Part shown: positions 18,374-27,327 of the stretch, one piece after another
Numbering within the stretch: the first letter of the stretch is position 1
Layout of the letters: every line of letters starts with the position of its first letter
Origin: Devosia limi DSM 17137
GTDB lineage: Bacteria; Pseudomonadota; Alphaproteobacteria; Rhizobiales; Devosiaceae
DNA length: 64,000 nt
Direction: 5' to 3'
Assembly (NCBI RefSeq): GCF_900128975.1
Contig: NZ_FQVC01000001.1
Coordinates: 62,001-126,000, forward strand
The notes under the pieces: model-generated
What the model was told of the DNA's origin: nothing
What the model saw: the letters and a program-made list of their open reading frames with translations, nothing else
The model's database searches: none
Translations under genes and position numbers: made by a program

Positions 18374-18763
18374 GGGACTGATGCTCTGGTTGAGATTCGG
18401 GGGAGTGCGGCAAGGGGTTGAATGTGTTGGGGTTTGGGTCGGTGGTGTTCGGGAGCGGGAGATTCCCGCCTGCGCGGGAATGACCCGGTGCGGGTGGATG
18501 GAATAACTCAGTGGGGTGGATACGCGTGAGGAATGGGCGTGGATCAACGAGCCGTCGTTGGGGGAACGAAGGAGAAGGAAACTGGATCCCGGCTTTCGCC
18601 GGGATGACGCGGTGGAGGGGGGAAGGTTTGGGTTCGAGTGTGCGGAGGCGTACCCCCACCCTGCTCGATTTACGGACTTAGCTGAAGCTAAGTCCTATCG
18701 CGCTTCCCTCCCCCTGAGGGGGAGGGTGTCCTGACTGATAGATTGTCGGTGTTAGAGCGGCGG
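18374..18763. repeat. 390-bp gene-free, repeat-rich spacer between guaB and the MAPEG gene
   Basis: No convincing gene. It holds three palindromic units: a REP-like copy at 18461-18484, a second type with an ATCCCGGC-tttc-GCCGGGAT-like core at 18583-18608, and a composite unit at 18650-18727. The last has a 10-bp hairpin GGACTTAGCT/AGCTAAGTCC (18674-18695) and a perfect 9-bp stem CCCTCCCCC-tga-GGGGGAGGG (18706-18726). The promoter for the MAPEG operon must lie here but was not identified. Confidence 0.75.
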
Positions 18764-20266
18764 CTAGCGGCCGCTGCGGTAGTTGGGGGCTTCGCGGGTG
18801 ATGGTCACGTCGTGGACGTGGCTTTCGCTGAGCGCGGCGCCGGAGATCTTCACGAAGACGGAATTGTCGCGGAAATCCTTGAGATTGTGCGCGCCGGTAT
18901 AGCCCATGGAGGCGCGCAGGCCGCCAGCGAGCTGATGCAGCACGGCGCCAGCGGCACCCTTATAGGGCACCTGGCCTTCAATGCCTTCGGGGACCAGCTT
19001 CATCTGATCGCGCACGTCCTGCTGGAAGTAGCGATCGGCCGAGCCGGAGCCCATGGCGCCGACCGAACCCATGCCGCGATACGACTTATAGGAGCGGCCC
19101 TGATAGAGGTAGACCTCGCCCGGGGCTTCATCGGTGCCGGCCAGCAGCGAGCCGACCATGACGCAGGATGCGCCACCGGCCAGGGCCTTGGCCATGTCGC
19201 CGGAGAACTTGATGCCGCCATCGGCGATGACCGGAATGCCGTGACGAGCGCCTTCCTCCGCGCAGGCCATGACGGCGGCCAGCTGCGGAACGCCAACACC
19301 GGCGACGATGCGGGTGGTGCAGATCGAGCCCGGACCAATACCGACCTTGATCGAGTCAGCGCCAGCATCGATGAGCGCGCGCGTGGCTTCGGCGGTGGCG
19401 ACATTGCCAGCGACGATGCGGGTGGAATTGCTCTCGCGCTTGACGCGCTCGACGGCCTCGGCGACGCGCACCGAATGGCCATGGGCGGTGTCGATGACCA
19501 GGAGATCAACGCCGGCATCAATCAATTGCATGGAACGCTCGAAGCCGGCATCGCCAACGGTGGAGGCGGCGGCGACGCGCAGGCGCCCCTGGGCATCCTT
19601 GACGGCGTGGGGATTAAGCTGGGCCTTTTCGATATCCTTGACGGTGATCAGGCCGACGCAATTGTAGTTCTCGTCAACGACAAGCAGCTTTTCAATGCGG
19701 TACTTGTGCAGCAGGCGCTTGGCATCTTCCTTGGAAACGCCATCACGCACGGTGATGAGGTTTTCATGGGTCATCAACTCGGCAATGCGCTGGCCGGGGC
19801 TGGACGCGAAGCGCACGTCGCGGTTGGTGAGAATGCCAACCAGCTTGCCCGTGGCGCGACCACCGCTGCCGCCATTTTCGACCACCGGAATGCCAGAAAT
19901 ACGGCTGGCCTGCATCAGCGCCAGCGCATCGGCAAGGGTCGCATCGGGACCGATGGTGATGGGATTGACCACCATGCCGCTCTCAAAGGACTTCACCTGG
20001 CGAACCTGTTCGGCCTGCTGCTCGGCGGTGAGGTTTTTGTGAATGACGCCCATGCCACCGGCCTGCGCCATGGCGATGGCCATGGCGTGTTCGGTGACGG
20101 TGTCCATGGCCGAGCTCAGAATCGGCAGATTGAGCGCGATATCCTTGGTCACGTAAGTGGAGATATCGGTTTCGGTGGGGAGCACATCGGAACGCGCGGG
20201 CTGGAGCAGCACGTCGTCGAAGGTCAGCGCATAATCGCCGGTTGCGGTGGTAATAATCTTCGCCAA
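18764..20266 (-). CDS. guaB: IMP dehydrogenase
   Basis: NAD-dependent oxidation of IMP to XMP, the branch-point step to GMP. The TIM barrel is interrupted by a CBS pair at about residues 95-215. The IMP-binding catalytic loop [15 protein letters not shown] has its nucleophilic cysteine near 314, and the flap region includes [10 protein letters not shown] near 395. The length (500 aa) is normal. Translation begins at TTG 20266, preceded by the purine-rich AAGGAAGGG stretch, which fits the conserved MAKII-type N-terminus. Upstream is a 243-bp gap with no gene. Confidence 0.96.
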   Translation of the reverse strand: MAKIITTATGDYALTFDDVLLQPARSDVLPTETDISTYVTKDIALNLPILSSAMDTVTEHAMAIAMAQAGGMGVIHKNLTAEQQAEQVRQVKSFESGMVVNPITIGPDATLADALALMQASRISGIPVVENGGSGGRATGKLVGILTNRDVRFASSPGQRIAELMTHENLITVRDGVSKEDAKRLLHKYRIEKLLVVDENYNCVGLITVKDIEKAQLNPHAVKDAQGRLRVAAASTVGDAGFERSMQLIDAGVDLLVIDTAHGHSVRVAEAVERVKRESNSTRIVAGNVATAEATRALIDAGADSIKVGIGPGSICTTRIVAGVGVPQLAAVMACAEEGARHGIPVIADGGIKFSGDMAKALAGGASCVMVGSLLAGTDEAPGEVYLYQGRSYKSYRGMGSVGAMGSGSADRYFQQDVRDQMKLVPEGIEGQVPYKGAAGAVLHQLAGGLRASMGYTGAHNLKDFRDNSVFVKISGAALSESHVHDVTITREAPNYRSGR

Positions 20267-20452
20267 GGCCAGACCCTTCCTGCCTTCTGAATAATCAGAA
20301 AATGTTGGAGTTTGAGCCGGGCAAAAGAGGAGATTCCGGGCTCAGGTTGGCGAGGGTCAATAGCACCGGGCGGCATTGTTGCATAGGGGGAGAGGAATGC
20401 TTGTCCCTGCGGGGCAGACCGGCGCATAGCGCAGACCTGCTGCCAGGAGGGC

Positions 20453-20471
20453 GATTCCCGCCAGCGCGGGA
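20453..20471. repeat. Single REP-like palindrome
   Basis: ATTCCCGCC-AGCGCGGGAT-type palindrome in the gap between guaB and the MarR gene. It is related to the elements at 15.6 and 18.5 kb but lacks a partner copy. Confidence 0.55.
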
Positions 20472-20509
20472 TATGCACCGGGCGGCGGCGAGAGGCCGGG
20501 ATCGCCGGC

Positions 20510-21028
20510 CTACAGCGCTGCCGTCAGGTTGAGGCGATCCAGGACGGGGCGGTCGCCGGGGTCGACCATGCCGACGAGGAAGCGGCGGACGATGTTGGCC
20601 GAGTCGACGGGCAGGCCGGCAATGGCAGCCTCGATGCGGCTGGCCTGGCTGGTCGAGAGCACGCCAAAGAAGGCGCGGCCCTTATCGGTGGCGAAAAGCA
20701 GGCGCTGGCGGCGGTCGGAATGGCCGGTCTTCTGTTCGATATAACCATTATCGATGAGCTGGCGCAGTACGCGGGCAAGACTTTGCTTGGTGATCTTGAG
20801 AATATCAAGCAGATCGGCGACCGGCATGCCGGGCCGCAGATTGACGAAATACAGCACCCGGTGATGGGCGCGACCAAAGCCCTGGCGCTCCAGCAAAGCG
20901 TCGGGATCGCCAACGAAATCGCGATAGGCGAAGAAGAACAATCCCATGATGTCGAGCGGCAAGTCGCCGTCTGTCGGAGGATCGAAATTTATGTCAGCTT
21001 TGTTGACATTCTTTTGGTTCGCTGCCAT
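20510..21028 (-). CDS. MarR family transcriptional regulator (PetP/LdtR-like)
   Basis: Winged-helix regulator of 172 residues. The recognition-helix region is PVADLLDILKITKQSLARVL (about 82-101) and the wing is GHSDRRQRLLFATDKG near 122. The long N-terminal segment GLFFFAYRDFVGDPDALLE and the position divergent from ilvE recall alphaproteobacterial PetP/LdtR regulators (similarity judged by eye). An inverted repeat ATGTCA-N7-TGACAT at 20991-21009 lies within its first codons and may be an autoregulatory site. Ligand unknown. Confidence 0.85.
   Translation of the reverse strand: MAANQKNVNKADINFDPPTDGDLPLDIMGLFFFAYRDFVGDPDALLERQGFGRAHHRVLYFVNLRPGMPVADLLDILKITKQSLARVLRQLIDNGYIEQKTGHSDRRQRLLFATDKGRAFFGVLSTSQASRIEAAIAGLPVDSANIVRRFLVGMVDPGDRPVLDRLNLTAAL
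20991..21009. promoter_or_regulatory. Candidate MarR operator inside the regulator's 5' coding end
   Basis: Inverted repeat ATGTCA-gctttgt-TGACAT, 19 bp in all, 20 bp downstream of the regulator's start codon. MarR proteins usually bind palindromes of this size, often near their own gene. The site is inferred from symmetry only. Confidence 0.4.
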
Positions 21029-21168
21029 TGTCTTCCTTCAGGAACGCCAGTGTTTCTTATCCCAAGTCCAATGTGGTTTGCCAAGGGCTTGAGGGTGGGG
21101 CATGATCGGCGCAAGCAGGCTTTTCCGCGTGAAAAGGCCTCGTAATACTTTTGTATCGGGAGACGATG

Positions 21169-22059
21169 ATGGCAGGCGTGCCAATGGACCAGCGCGAGGG
21201 CTGGATCTGGTTTGACGGCGAGCTCAAACCTTGGAAAGACGCGAAGATCCACGTGCTTACGCACGGGCTGCACTATGCCAGCTGCGTATTCGAGGGCCAG
21301 CGGGCCTATGGCGGCGAAGTCTTCAAGCTGCGCGAACACACCGAGCGGCTGATTGCCTCGGGCAAGACGCTCGACTTCACGATTCCCTATTCGGCCGACG
21401 AGATCGACGCGGCCTGCCGCGAAGTGCTCGCCAAGAACAATCTGGTCGATGCTTATATGCGTCCCGTTGCCTGGCGCGGCTCGGAAGAGCTGAGCGTGCC
21501 GGCGCGCAATAACACGGTGCACCTGGCGATTGCTGCATGGGTGTGGCCGAGCTATTTCTCGACCGAAGAAAAGCTCAAGGGCATCCGCCTGGAATGGTCC
21601 AAGTGGCGTCGCCCGGCGCCCGACACCATTCCGTGCAAGGCCAAGGCTGCCGGCCTCTACATGATCTGCACCCTGTCCAAGGACGCGGCCATGGCCAATG
21701 GCTATGCCGACGCGCTGATGCTGGACTATCGCGGCTATGTGGCAGAGGCCACCGGCGCCAACGTGTTCTTCATCAAGGGCAAGGACATCGTAACGCCGAC
21801 GCCCGATTGCTTCCTCGACGGCATTACCCGCCGCACGCTGATCGCCCTGGCCAAGGCCAATGGTTTCACCGTGACCGAGCGCCACATGAAGCCGGAAGAG
21901 CTGGGCGATTTCGACGAATGCTTCCTGACCGGCACTGCCGCGGAAGTGACCCCGGTGTCGCAGATCGGCGAGTTCTCATTCACGCCGGCAGAAGGCTGCC
22001 GCACGCTGATCGATGCCTATAGCGCCGAAGTGCAGCCCAAGCAGGTTGCAGCCGAATAA
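21169..22059 (+). CDS. ilvE: Branched-chain amino acid aminotransferase
   Basis: PLP-dependent fold-IV transaminase for the last step of leucine, isoleucine and valine synthesis. The cofactor lysine is in IPCKAKAAGLYM (about K157-159), and the GYVAEATGANVFFIK and GITRRTLIALAK motifs bind phosphate and substrate. Two adjacent ATG codons exist (21166, 21169); GGGAG at 21158-21162 gives the better spacing to 21169. A TTG at 21151 is less likely. Length is about 296 aa. It is divergent from a MarR gene and ends at an intrinsic terminator. A D-amino-acid aminotransferase is the main alternative. Confidence 0.93.
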   Translation: MAGVPMDQREGWIWFDGELKPWKDAKIHVLTHGLHYASCVFEGQRAYGGEVFKLREHTERLIASGKTLDFTIPYSADEIDAACREVLAKNNLVDAYMRPVAWRGSEELSVPARNNTVHLAIAAWVWPSYFSTEEKLKGIRLEWSKWRRPAPDTIPCKAKAAGLYMICTLSKDAAMANGYADALMLDYRGYVAEATGANVFFIKGKDIVTPTPDCFLDGITRRTLIALAKANGFTVTERHMKPEELGDFDECFLTGTAAEVTPVSQIGEFSFTPAEGCRTLIDAYSAEVQPKQVAAE

Positions 22060-22085
22060 GGCCTTCCGGGGCTTTGAGAGTAAGG

Positions 22086-22112
22086 GGTCGGGCGTGAGCC
22101 CGGCCTTTTTTT
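22086..22112 (+). terminator. Intrinsic terminator of ilvE
   Basis: Stem GGTCGGGC (22086-22093) with GCCCGGCC (22098-22105), loop GTGA, one G-T pair, followed by seven T residues (22106-22112). Confidence 0.85.
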
Positions 22113-22259
22113 CTTGCTGGGAAGCGCCAGGGGCATCACGCATCGATTCCGCCTCTTCCCCTAAAGTCTTGCCGCAACAGGCATTGCTGGCTTTGCATCA
22201 CCGCGCTGCGGGTTCATAGTTCGCGCGGCCGGTTACGGCCCCTCCCGATTCCTTTCCGA

Positions 22260-23672
22260 TTGTTTCCCGGTAGTCCCGTGGTCCGCGTTACGCCCCTTAT
22301 TCTTGCGGTCGCCCTGTTCATGGAACAGATGGATTCGACCGTCATTGCCACCTCCCTGCCCGCGATTGCCGCCGATATCGGCACCGAGCCGATCTCGCTG
22401 AAGCTGGCGCTGACGGCCTATTTCGTGGCGCTGGCGATTTTCATTCCGATCAGCGGCTGGATGGCCGACCGGTTCGGCGCCAAGAACATCTTCCGGCTGG
22501 CAATCTTCGTATTCATGCTGGGCTCGCTCGCCTGCTCGTTCTCCTATTCGCTCGAGACTTTCGTGGCCTCGCGGTTTTTCCAGGGCATCGGCTCGTCGAT
22601 GATGACGCCGGTGGGCAGGTTGTTGCTGGTGCGCTCGACACCGCGCAATGAGCTGGTTTCAGCAATGGCCTGGCTGACCGTGCCGGCGCTGCTGGGGCCG
22701 GTGACCGGACCGCTGATCGGCGGGTTCCTCACCACCTATCTCAGCTGGCACTGGATTTTCTGGATCAATATTCCCATCGGCATTGCCGGGATACTGCTGG
22801 CCGGGCGCTATCTCAAAGTCATCGACGCGCGCAATCCGCGCCCTATCGACGTGGTCGGCTTCATCCTGGCCGCAGTCTGCTTTTCCGGGACAATCTTCGG
22901 GCTGTCGGTCATCAGCCTGCCGGCGCTGCCGATCGTTTATGGCTATCTGACCGTGGCCGTCGGCGTGGTCTCGGGCATTCTCTATCTGATGCATGCCCGG
23001 CGGACCAAATATCCGCTGCTGGACCCTGCCCTGTTCCGCCACAAGCTGTTCCGCTCATCAATGATCGGCGGCTCGATTTTCCGGGTCGGGGTGGGTGCGG
23101 TGCCCTTCCTGCTGCCGCTGATGCTGCAGCTCGGATTTGGCCTCAATCCGTTCCAGTCGGGGGCCATCACCTTTGTTTCGGCCATCGGCGCGATCATGAG
23201 CAAGTTCCTGGCCGAGCAGGTCTATGCGCGGTTTGGATTTCCACGCGTGCTGGGCTTTGCGGCGTTCTTTGGCGGCATCCTGATCGCGGCGCAGGGCTTT
23301 TTCACCCAGGGCACGCCCGCGGCGGTGATGATGGGGGTATTGCTGGCTGGTGGCATCCTGCGCTCGATCTTCTTCACCGGCTCCAATGCCATCGGCTATG
23401 CCGATATCGACAATGAAGAGGCCAGCCAGGCCACCGCTATCAACGCCGTGGCGCAGCAGCTCAGCATCGCCTTTGGCGTGGCGGTTGCCGGGGCTATCAT
23501 CGAAATCAGCAGCCGCGCCCATGGCGGCGGGCTGACGCTGATCGATTTCCAGGTGGCGTTCTTTGTCGTGGGGGCGCTGAGCGCCATTGCCGGGATCGTG
23601 TATTTCCGGCTGCCGCGCGATGCGGGTAGCGATGTGTCCGGGCACAAACCGGCGGTGATTGCGAAGGAGTGA
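22260..23672 (+). CDS. MFS transporter, DHA2 (EmrB/QacA) family
   Basis: Proton-driven multidrug-type exporter of about 470 residues with 13-14 hydrophobic segments. Family marks are the helix-1 motif MEQMDSTVIATSLPAIA (DHA2 motif D1), GWMADRFGAKNIF between helices 2 and 3 (motif A), and the helix-5 motif LLGPVTGPLIGGFLTTYLSW (motif C), which marks exporters. The frame opens at TTG 22260; GTG 22278 is an equally good start. No HlyD partner adjoins it, unlike the efflux pair at 28 kb. Substrate unknown. Confidence 0.9.
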   Translation: MFPGSPVVRVTPLILAVALFMEQMDSTVIATSLPAIAADIGTEPISLKLALTAYFVALAIFIPISGWMADRFGAKNIFRLAIFVFMLGSLACSFSYSLETFVASRFFQGIGSSMMTPVGRLLLVRSTPRNELVSAMAWLTVPALLGPVTGPLIGGFLTTYLSWHWIFWINIPIGIAGILLAGRYLKVIDARNPRPIDVVGFILAAVCFSGTIFGLSVISLPALPIVYGYLTVAVGVVSGILYLMHARRTKYPLLDPALFRHKLFRSSMIGGSIFRVGVGAVPFLLPLMLQLGFGLNPFQSGAITFVSAIGAIMSKFLAEQVYARFGFPRVLGFAAFFGGILIAAQGFFTQGTPAAVMMGVLLAGGILRSIFFTGSNAIGYADIDNEEASQATAINAVAQQLSIAFGVAVAGAIIEISSRAHGGGLTLIDFQVAFFVVGALSAIAGIVYFRLPRDAGSDVSGHKPAVIAKE

Positions 23673-23742
23673 GCGGCGCCACCCGCAGGAAGGTCAATCC
23701 CGGCTGCGTGGGAATGGCCTGTGGGCGCGGCGGCGCCGCGCC

Positions 23743-24483
23743 CTATTCCTCGTCGTCTTCGACGCGGGTTTCGCGGGGCACGTCGCCCTTGAAGCCCTTG
23801 GCAACCAGATAGGCCTCGGCCGAATCCTGGCGGCTGGAGGGCGGCTTGGCGTGGAAGGTGGTGCGGAAGTGGCGCTTGAGCATGTGCAGCAGCTCATGCT
23901 CGGTGCCGCCCTGGAACACCTTGGCGACGAAGGTGCCGCCCGGCGCCAGCACGTCGATGGCGAAATCGGCAGCGACCTCGATCAGATGGACGATGCGCAG
24001 GTGATCGGTGGGGCGATGGCCGGTGGTGGGCCAGGCCATGTCGGACATGACCAGATCGGCCTTCTTGCCACCCATGGCGGCAATCAGCTGGGCCGGCGCG
24101 TCCTCATCGGTGAAATCCTTTTGCAGCAGGATCACGCCCGGAATCGGGTCCATTTCCAGATAATCAATGCCGACGATCAGCGGATTGGCATCGGTGGAGC
24201 CAGTGGCCGTGGCAGCAATCTGCGACCAGCCGCCGGGGGCAGCGCCCAGATCGACCACGCGCATGCCCTTGCGGAACAGCTTGTGCTTCTGGTCGATCTC
24301 GCGAATCTTGAACGCGGCGCGCGACCGCAGGCCTTCGGCGCGAGCACGGGCCACATAGGGGTCATTGAGCTGACGCTCCAGCCACTTGGTGGACGAGACC
24401 TTGCGGCCTTTCGCCGAGCGCACGCGGATCTTGAGGTCCTTGTCGGACTTGCGGCCGCCGGTTCCGAGGGCTTTATCAACCAT
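23743..24483 (-). CDS. rlmE: 23S rRNA 2'-O-uridine methyltransferase RlmE (FtsJ)
   Basis: Methylates U2552 (E. coli numbering) of 23S rRNA in the ribosomal A loop, a late 50S assembly step. Marks are the substrate segment [12 protein letters not shown] with the catalytic lysine near residue 60, the SAM site [15 protein letters not shown] near 76, the aspartate of VMSDMAWP near 146, and a FVAKVFQGG lysine near 188. At 246 aa it is slightly longer than E. coli FtsJ through N- and C-terminal tails. Its start overlaps the end of ppx by 8 bp, so the two are coupled. Confidence 0.94.
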   Translation of the reverse strand: MVDKALGTGGRKSDKDLKIRVRSAKGRKVSSTKWLERQLNDPYVARARAEGLRSRAAFKIREIDQKHKLFRKGMRVVDLGAAPGGWSQIAATATGSTDANPLIVGIDYLEMDPIPGVILLQKDFTDEDAPAQLIAAMGGKKADLVMSDMAWPTTGHRPTDHLRIVHLIEVAADFAIDVLAPGGTFVAKVFQGGTEHELLHMLKRHFRTTFHAKPPSSRQDSAEAYLVAKGFKGDVPRETRVEDDEE

Positions 24484-25669
24484 TGCTCTGTCTCCGGGGC
24501 GGGTAACGGGTAGATCGGGTGCGGGCGCGATCGGCGTCCATCAGTGAGATCAGAATGCCTTCGCGCAAGCCCCGATCGGCAACGCGGACGCGCTCGGTCG
24601 GCCATTCGCGGCGAATGGCTTCAAAAATGGCGCAGCCAGGCAATACCAGATCGGCGCGGTCGCGGCCAATGCAGGGATGGCCGACGCGGCGCTCGAACGG
24701 CATGCCGAGCAGGACCCGCATGGTCTCATCGACTTCGCCGCGCTTCATCCACAGGCCATCCACCTTCTGGCGCTCATAGCGCTCAAGGCCGAGATGCAGG
24801 CCGGCCAGCGTGGTGACGGTGCCCGAGGTGCCGATCAGATGCACCGGATGGGTGCCGATCATCTGGCGCAGCTTTTCGCGGCCACGAAACTGGCGCAGAT
24901 GTTCGGAGACAAAGCTGACCATGGCCTCGAAGGATTGCGGCGTCACGTCGATGCCGCCGAACTTTTCGGCGATGGAGACGACGCCCACCGGCAATGACTG
25001 CCAGGAGCGAATCGAGGCGGACATGCGGCCCTGGCTCTTGGGACGGCCGCCGCGGAAATCCAGCCAGGCCAATTCGGATGAACCACCGCCGATATCGAAC
25101 ATCAACGCGCCCTGGGCGGCGCCCTCGATCAGGTCGGCGCAGCCGGTTACGGCCAGTTCTGCCTCGGTGCGGCGATCGACGATTTCAAGCTCCAGCCCCA
25201 GCTCTTGCTTGACGCGGGCGAGAAAGGCCGGACCGTTCTCGGCGGCGCGGCACGCTTCGGTGGCAATCAGGCGCATGCGCGCGGGCTGATGCTCGCGCAG
25301 CTTGTTGCGGCACTGGCGCAGCGCTTCCATGGTGCGCTCCATCGCCGCTTCGCCGAGGCGACCAGTGACGGAAACGCCCTCGCCCAGCCGGACGATACGG
25401 GTGAAGCCATCGAGCACACGAAAGCCGTGCTCATGCGGGCGGGCGATCAGAAGGCGGCAATTATTGGTGCCAAGATCGAGCGCCGCATAAACGGGGCCGC
25501 GGTTCTTGCGGTGGGGATTTGTGGCATTGGCCGTCCGCGTGTCCGGTGGCGGAGCTATGGGGCTCGCAGGCCCTGCCCCTCCCCCGGCCTGGCCACCGCC
25601 ATTCCGGGTACGGATTGCCGAATCGTCTGGAGACGATTGTACGGCAGCGGACCGATTCTCATCGGTCAC
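24476..25669 (-). CDS. ppx: Exopolyphosphatase / pppGpp phosphohydrolase family protein
   Basis: Actin-fold phosphatase of the Ppx/GppA family, acting on polyphosphate or on guanosine pentaphosphate. Signatures are [16 protein letters not shown] (phosphate 1 loop), [15 protein letters not shown], and [20 protein letters not shown] 25669 is chosen because GGAG lies six bases upstream; the longer open frame to 25795 has no such signal. That gives 397 aa with a Gly/Ala/Pro-rich N-terminal tail of about 50 residues. It overlaps rlmE by 8 bp, a pairing frequent in alphaproteobacteria. Ppx versus GppA cannot be settled here. Confidence 0.9.
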   Translation of the reverse strand: MTDENRSAAVQSSPDDSAIRTRNGGGQAGGGAGPASPIAPPPDTRTANATNPHRKNRGPVYAALDLGTNNCRLLIARPHEHGFRVLDGFTRIVRLGEGVSVTGRLGEAAMERTMEALRQCRNKLREHQPARMRLIATEACRAAENGPAFLARVKQELGLELEIVDRRTEAELAVTGCADLIEGAAQGALMFDIGGGSSELAWLDFRGGRPKSQGRMSASIRSWQSLPVGVVSIAEKFGGIDVTPQSFEAMVSFVSEHLRQFRGREKLRQMIGTHPVHLIGTSGTVTTLAGLHLGLERYERQKVDGLWMKRGEVDETMRVLLGMPFERRVGHPCIGRDRADLVLPGCAIFEAIRREWPTERVRVADRGLREGILISLMDADRARTRSTRYPPRRQSNG

Positions 25670-25815
25670 TATAGTCTCCTGCGTGCGCGGTCGCCGAACC
25701 GGACATGCCGATTGCGCCCGACGCACTGTCATTGCGTGTCGGGTTCGACGGTAGAGCAAGGGGGGCTTCAGCGCAATCCAAACGATTTTGCCCACAACTT
25801 GTCCAAACCATGCCT

Positions 25816-25844
25816 TGCAATATGGATCGGCATTGTCTATTCAG
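25816..25844 (+). promoter_or_regulatory. Candidate promoter of tRNA-Gln
   Basis: TTGCAA (25816-25821) and TATTCA (25839-25844) with a 17-base spacer, about 60 bp upstream of the tRNA. It is a plausible housekeeping-sigma promoter by pattern only. Confidence 0.3.
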
Positions 25845-25905
25845 ACCCCGCGCTTGACGAGACACCTCGGTTTCTCCTCCGCGCCACCACGGCTCACCGG
25901 CCTGC

Positions 25906-25979
25906 TGGGGAATAGTTCAACGGTAGAACAGCGGACTCTGACTCCGTCAATCTTGGTTCGAATCCAGGTTCCCCAGCCA
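25906..25979 (+). tRNA. tRNA-Gln (anticodon CUG)
   Basis: A full cloverleaf can be drawn. The acceptor TGGGGAA pairs with TTCCCCA (25969-25975), followed by discriminator G and an encoded CCA (25977-25979). The anticodon arm GCGGA/TCCGT closes the loop CTCTGAC, giving anticodon CTG. The T arm contains GGTTCGAATCC. The gene is 74 nt. Confidence 0.95.
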
Positions 25980-26043
25980 ATCGGTTTTATTAATTTAGAT
26001 CAACCACTTATCGATCTGCATTAGCAGTGTTCGTTAGCACCGT

Positions 26044-26457
26044 GTGGAAAACACGCTAATGGTCGGCCTGTTTGCGCCGCACTTCGCCATTGCCTTCCTC
26101 GCCTCGACCATGCAGAGATTCCAGCTGCCTTGGGAGGGGACCAGATTGCCAATCATATTGCTGCTTGCTGCCATTCTAATCGTCATAATCGGAGGCCCGG
26201 TTGCACTTGGTGTCACGGCGGGCGCAGCCGTCGCGCTACCGACTTGGCTCTTGTGGAGTGCTGGCTTTTTTCAGGTGATGTTTTGGATCGTGGTGATTTT
26301 CGGCGGGCTTGCTGTATTGGGTGGCTTGGCCCTGCTCGCTATTAAGATCATTTCGCCAGACGCACCGAAACGATCATGTATCAAATGCAGTCATCGGCAA
26401 CCGGCTGATATGAAGTTCTGTTTCAAGTGCAGCTATGAACATGCAGCCGGTGCCTGA
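26044..26457 (+). CDS. Membrane protein with C-terminal zinc ribbon, unknown function
   Basis: 137 residues if started at GTG 26044; ATG 26059 is an alternative. Two to three hydrophobic segments cover about residues 8-22, 34-62 and 70-105. The cytoplasmic tail carries CIKC...CFKC, a typical C4 zinc-ribbon knuckle pair. No family recognised. Base composition is lower in GC than neighbouring genes. It lies 64 bp after tRNA-Gln, in a small patch of orphan genes, which is compatible with horizontal acquisition. The next gene follows closely. Confidence 0.6.
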   Translation: MENTLMVGLFAPHFAIAFLASTMQRFQLPWEGTRLPIILLLAAILIVIIGGPVALGVTAGAAVALPTWLLWSAGFFQVMFWIVVIFGGLAVLGGLALLAIKIISPDAPKRSCIKCSHRQPADMKFCFKCSYEHAAGA

Positions 26458-26497
26458 CGAACCGGAGAAAAACTACGATTGGACCGAAGGCAAGACC

Positions 26498-26737
26498 ATG
26501 GACGATGAATTAATTTCGAACTTGCAGTGTGATGTGGCTATCAACATCGCTGGTTGGGATGATGCGGCGATCAATAAGCGCACTGCTGACGTATTGCGTA
26601 AGGCTGCTGCCATGGTGGAAAGCGGCGATCTTGAAACTGGCTTCATCGACCTGCGGGACGATACCGGCAAGAAGGTTGGCACCATCTATTTGGACCATAG
26701 CGAGGGTGGACCTTTTACGGACGAAACTCCGAACTAG
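26498..26737 (+). CDS. Small hypothetical protein
   Basis: 79 residues from ATG 26498, which has GAAGG seven bases upstream. An ATG at 26435 in the same frame would add 21 residues and overlap the upstream gene, but lacks a ribosome site. The product is acidic and soluble (MDDELISNLQCDVAINIAGW at the start), with a C-terminal beta-rich stretch TGFIDLRDDTGKKVGTIYLD. No family recognised. It probably shares a transcript with the upstream membrane protein and ends at a hairpin shared with the convergent gene. Confidence 0.5.
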   Translation: MDDELISNLQCDVAINIAGWDDAAINKRTADVLRKAAAMVESGDLETGFIDLRDDTGKKVGTIYLDHSEGGPFTDETPN

Positions 26738-26750
26738 CTGGTCGAAATAA

Positions 26751-26780
26751 GCGCCGCCAAACCACTAAGGTTGGCGGCGC
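26751..26780. terminator. Hairpin terminator between convergent orphan genes
   Basis: Perfect 10-bp stem GCGCCGCCAA (26751-26760) with TTGGCGGCGC (26771-26780) and a 10-base loop. On the minus strand it is followed by TTATTT, which suits the 26802-27128 gene. Confidence 0.7.
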
Positions 26781-26801
26781 TGGTGTCTGGTCGGGCTGGT
26801 T

Positions 26802-27128
26802 CTAGGCGGCGGGCTTCTCAACCCGCACAATAGCCCGGTCATGGTCATCAAGTTCATCGATGGTGACGCCGGGCTCCGGCGGATCGTTCACCAAATAGCC
26901 CGCAGTCTTTGACCCAAAGAACGTCACGGGAATGTAACCGGCGCAGGTGAAGAGAGTGGCGCTGAACGGAAGGTCATCGCCGTCAGAACGTTCAATGAGC
27001 GTGCCGTTAGCCAGATGCTTGACCGTGTAGCTGCCGGGCAGCATTTCGGTCGTTTCAGGATCAAGAGGCAGCGGAATCACGCCGGGCACCACAAGCTCGG
27101 TTACGAGGTAGTTGTCGAACTTTTCCAT
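26802..27128 (-). CDS. Hypothetical protein
   Basis: 108 residues, acidic, no membrane segment or signal peptide, no family recognised. The composition suggests a small beta-rich soluble domain (SYTVKHLANGTLIERSDGDD, then FSATLFTCAGYIPVTFFG). Its ATG shares one base with the TAA of an upstream short frame (TAATG at 27126-27130). That suggests translation was coupled to something now mostly lost. It belongs to the tRNA-Gln-proximal orphan patch. Confidence 0.5.
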   Translation of the reverse strand: MEKFDNYLVTELVVPGVIPLPLDPETTEMLPGSYTVKHLANGTLIERSDGDDLPFSATLFTCAGYIPVTFFGSKTAGYLVNDPPEPGVTIDELDDHDRAIVRVEKPAA

Positions 27129-27286
27129 TATGCGGCCACCTTCATCTCGCCTTCATTCCAGATAATCGCATCCAGTTCATCGGCCATCACCGTCGATCTT
27201 AGGTTCCGCCATTCACAGGCGGATGAGGAGGCGCTACCCGAAGGGGGACCACAGAACGTCGGGTTAAAGGGTTTGCGCGCCCTCAT
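27128..27286 (-). CDS. Possible 52-codon ORF or gene remnant
   Basis: Open from ATG 27286 to TAA 27128, encoding a sequence ending ADELDAIIWNEGEMKVAA. Its stop overlaps the start of the 108-aa gene. There is no clear ribosome site at the ATG, and the first half is Ser/Ala-rich and looks non-coding. It may be the tail of a truncated gene left next to tRNA-Gln. Low confidence that a protein is made. Confidence 0.22.
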   Translation of the reverse strand: MRARKPFNPTFCGPPSGSASSSACEWRNLRSTVMADELDAIIWNEGEMKVAA

Positions 27287-27327
27287 TGATTTTCTGGTCG
27301 TCAATGTGGGGTGGCCGACGGCGACAG

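Noticed and set aside
18374..18763. CRISPR-like array in the repeat-rich gap
   Set aside because: The palindromes differ from each other and are irregularly spaced, with no uniform spacers or cas genes.
18743..20290. 515-codon open frame opposite guaB
   Set aside because: Shadow of guaB, which has all catalytic motifs on the other strand.
26044..27128. Toxin-antitoxin module beside tRNA-Gln
   Set aside because: The first product is a multi-pass zinc-ribbon protein, the next is convergent with the third, and none has toxin or antitoxin motifs.
25906..27290. Intact integrative element with att sites
   Set aside because: No integrase and no second copy of the tRNA-Gln 3' end was found in the window; only a decayed remnant remains possible.
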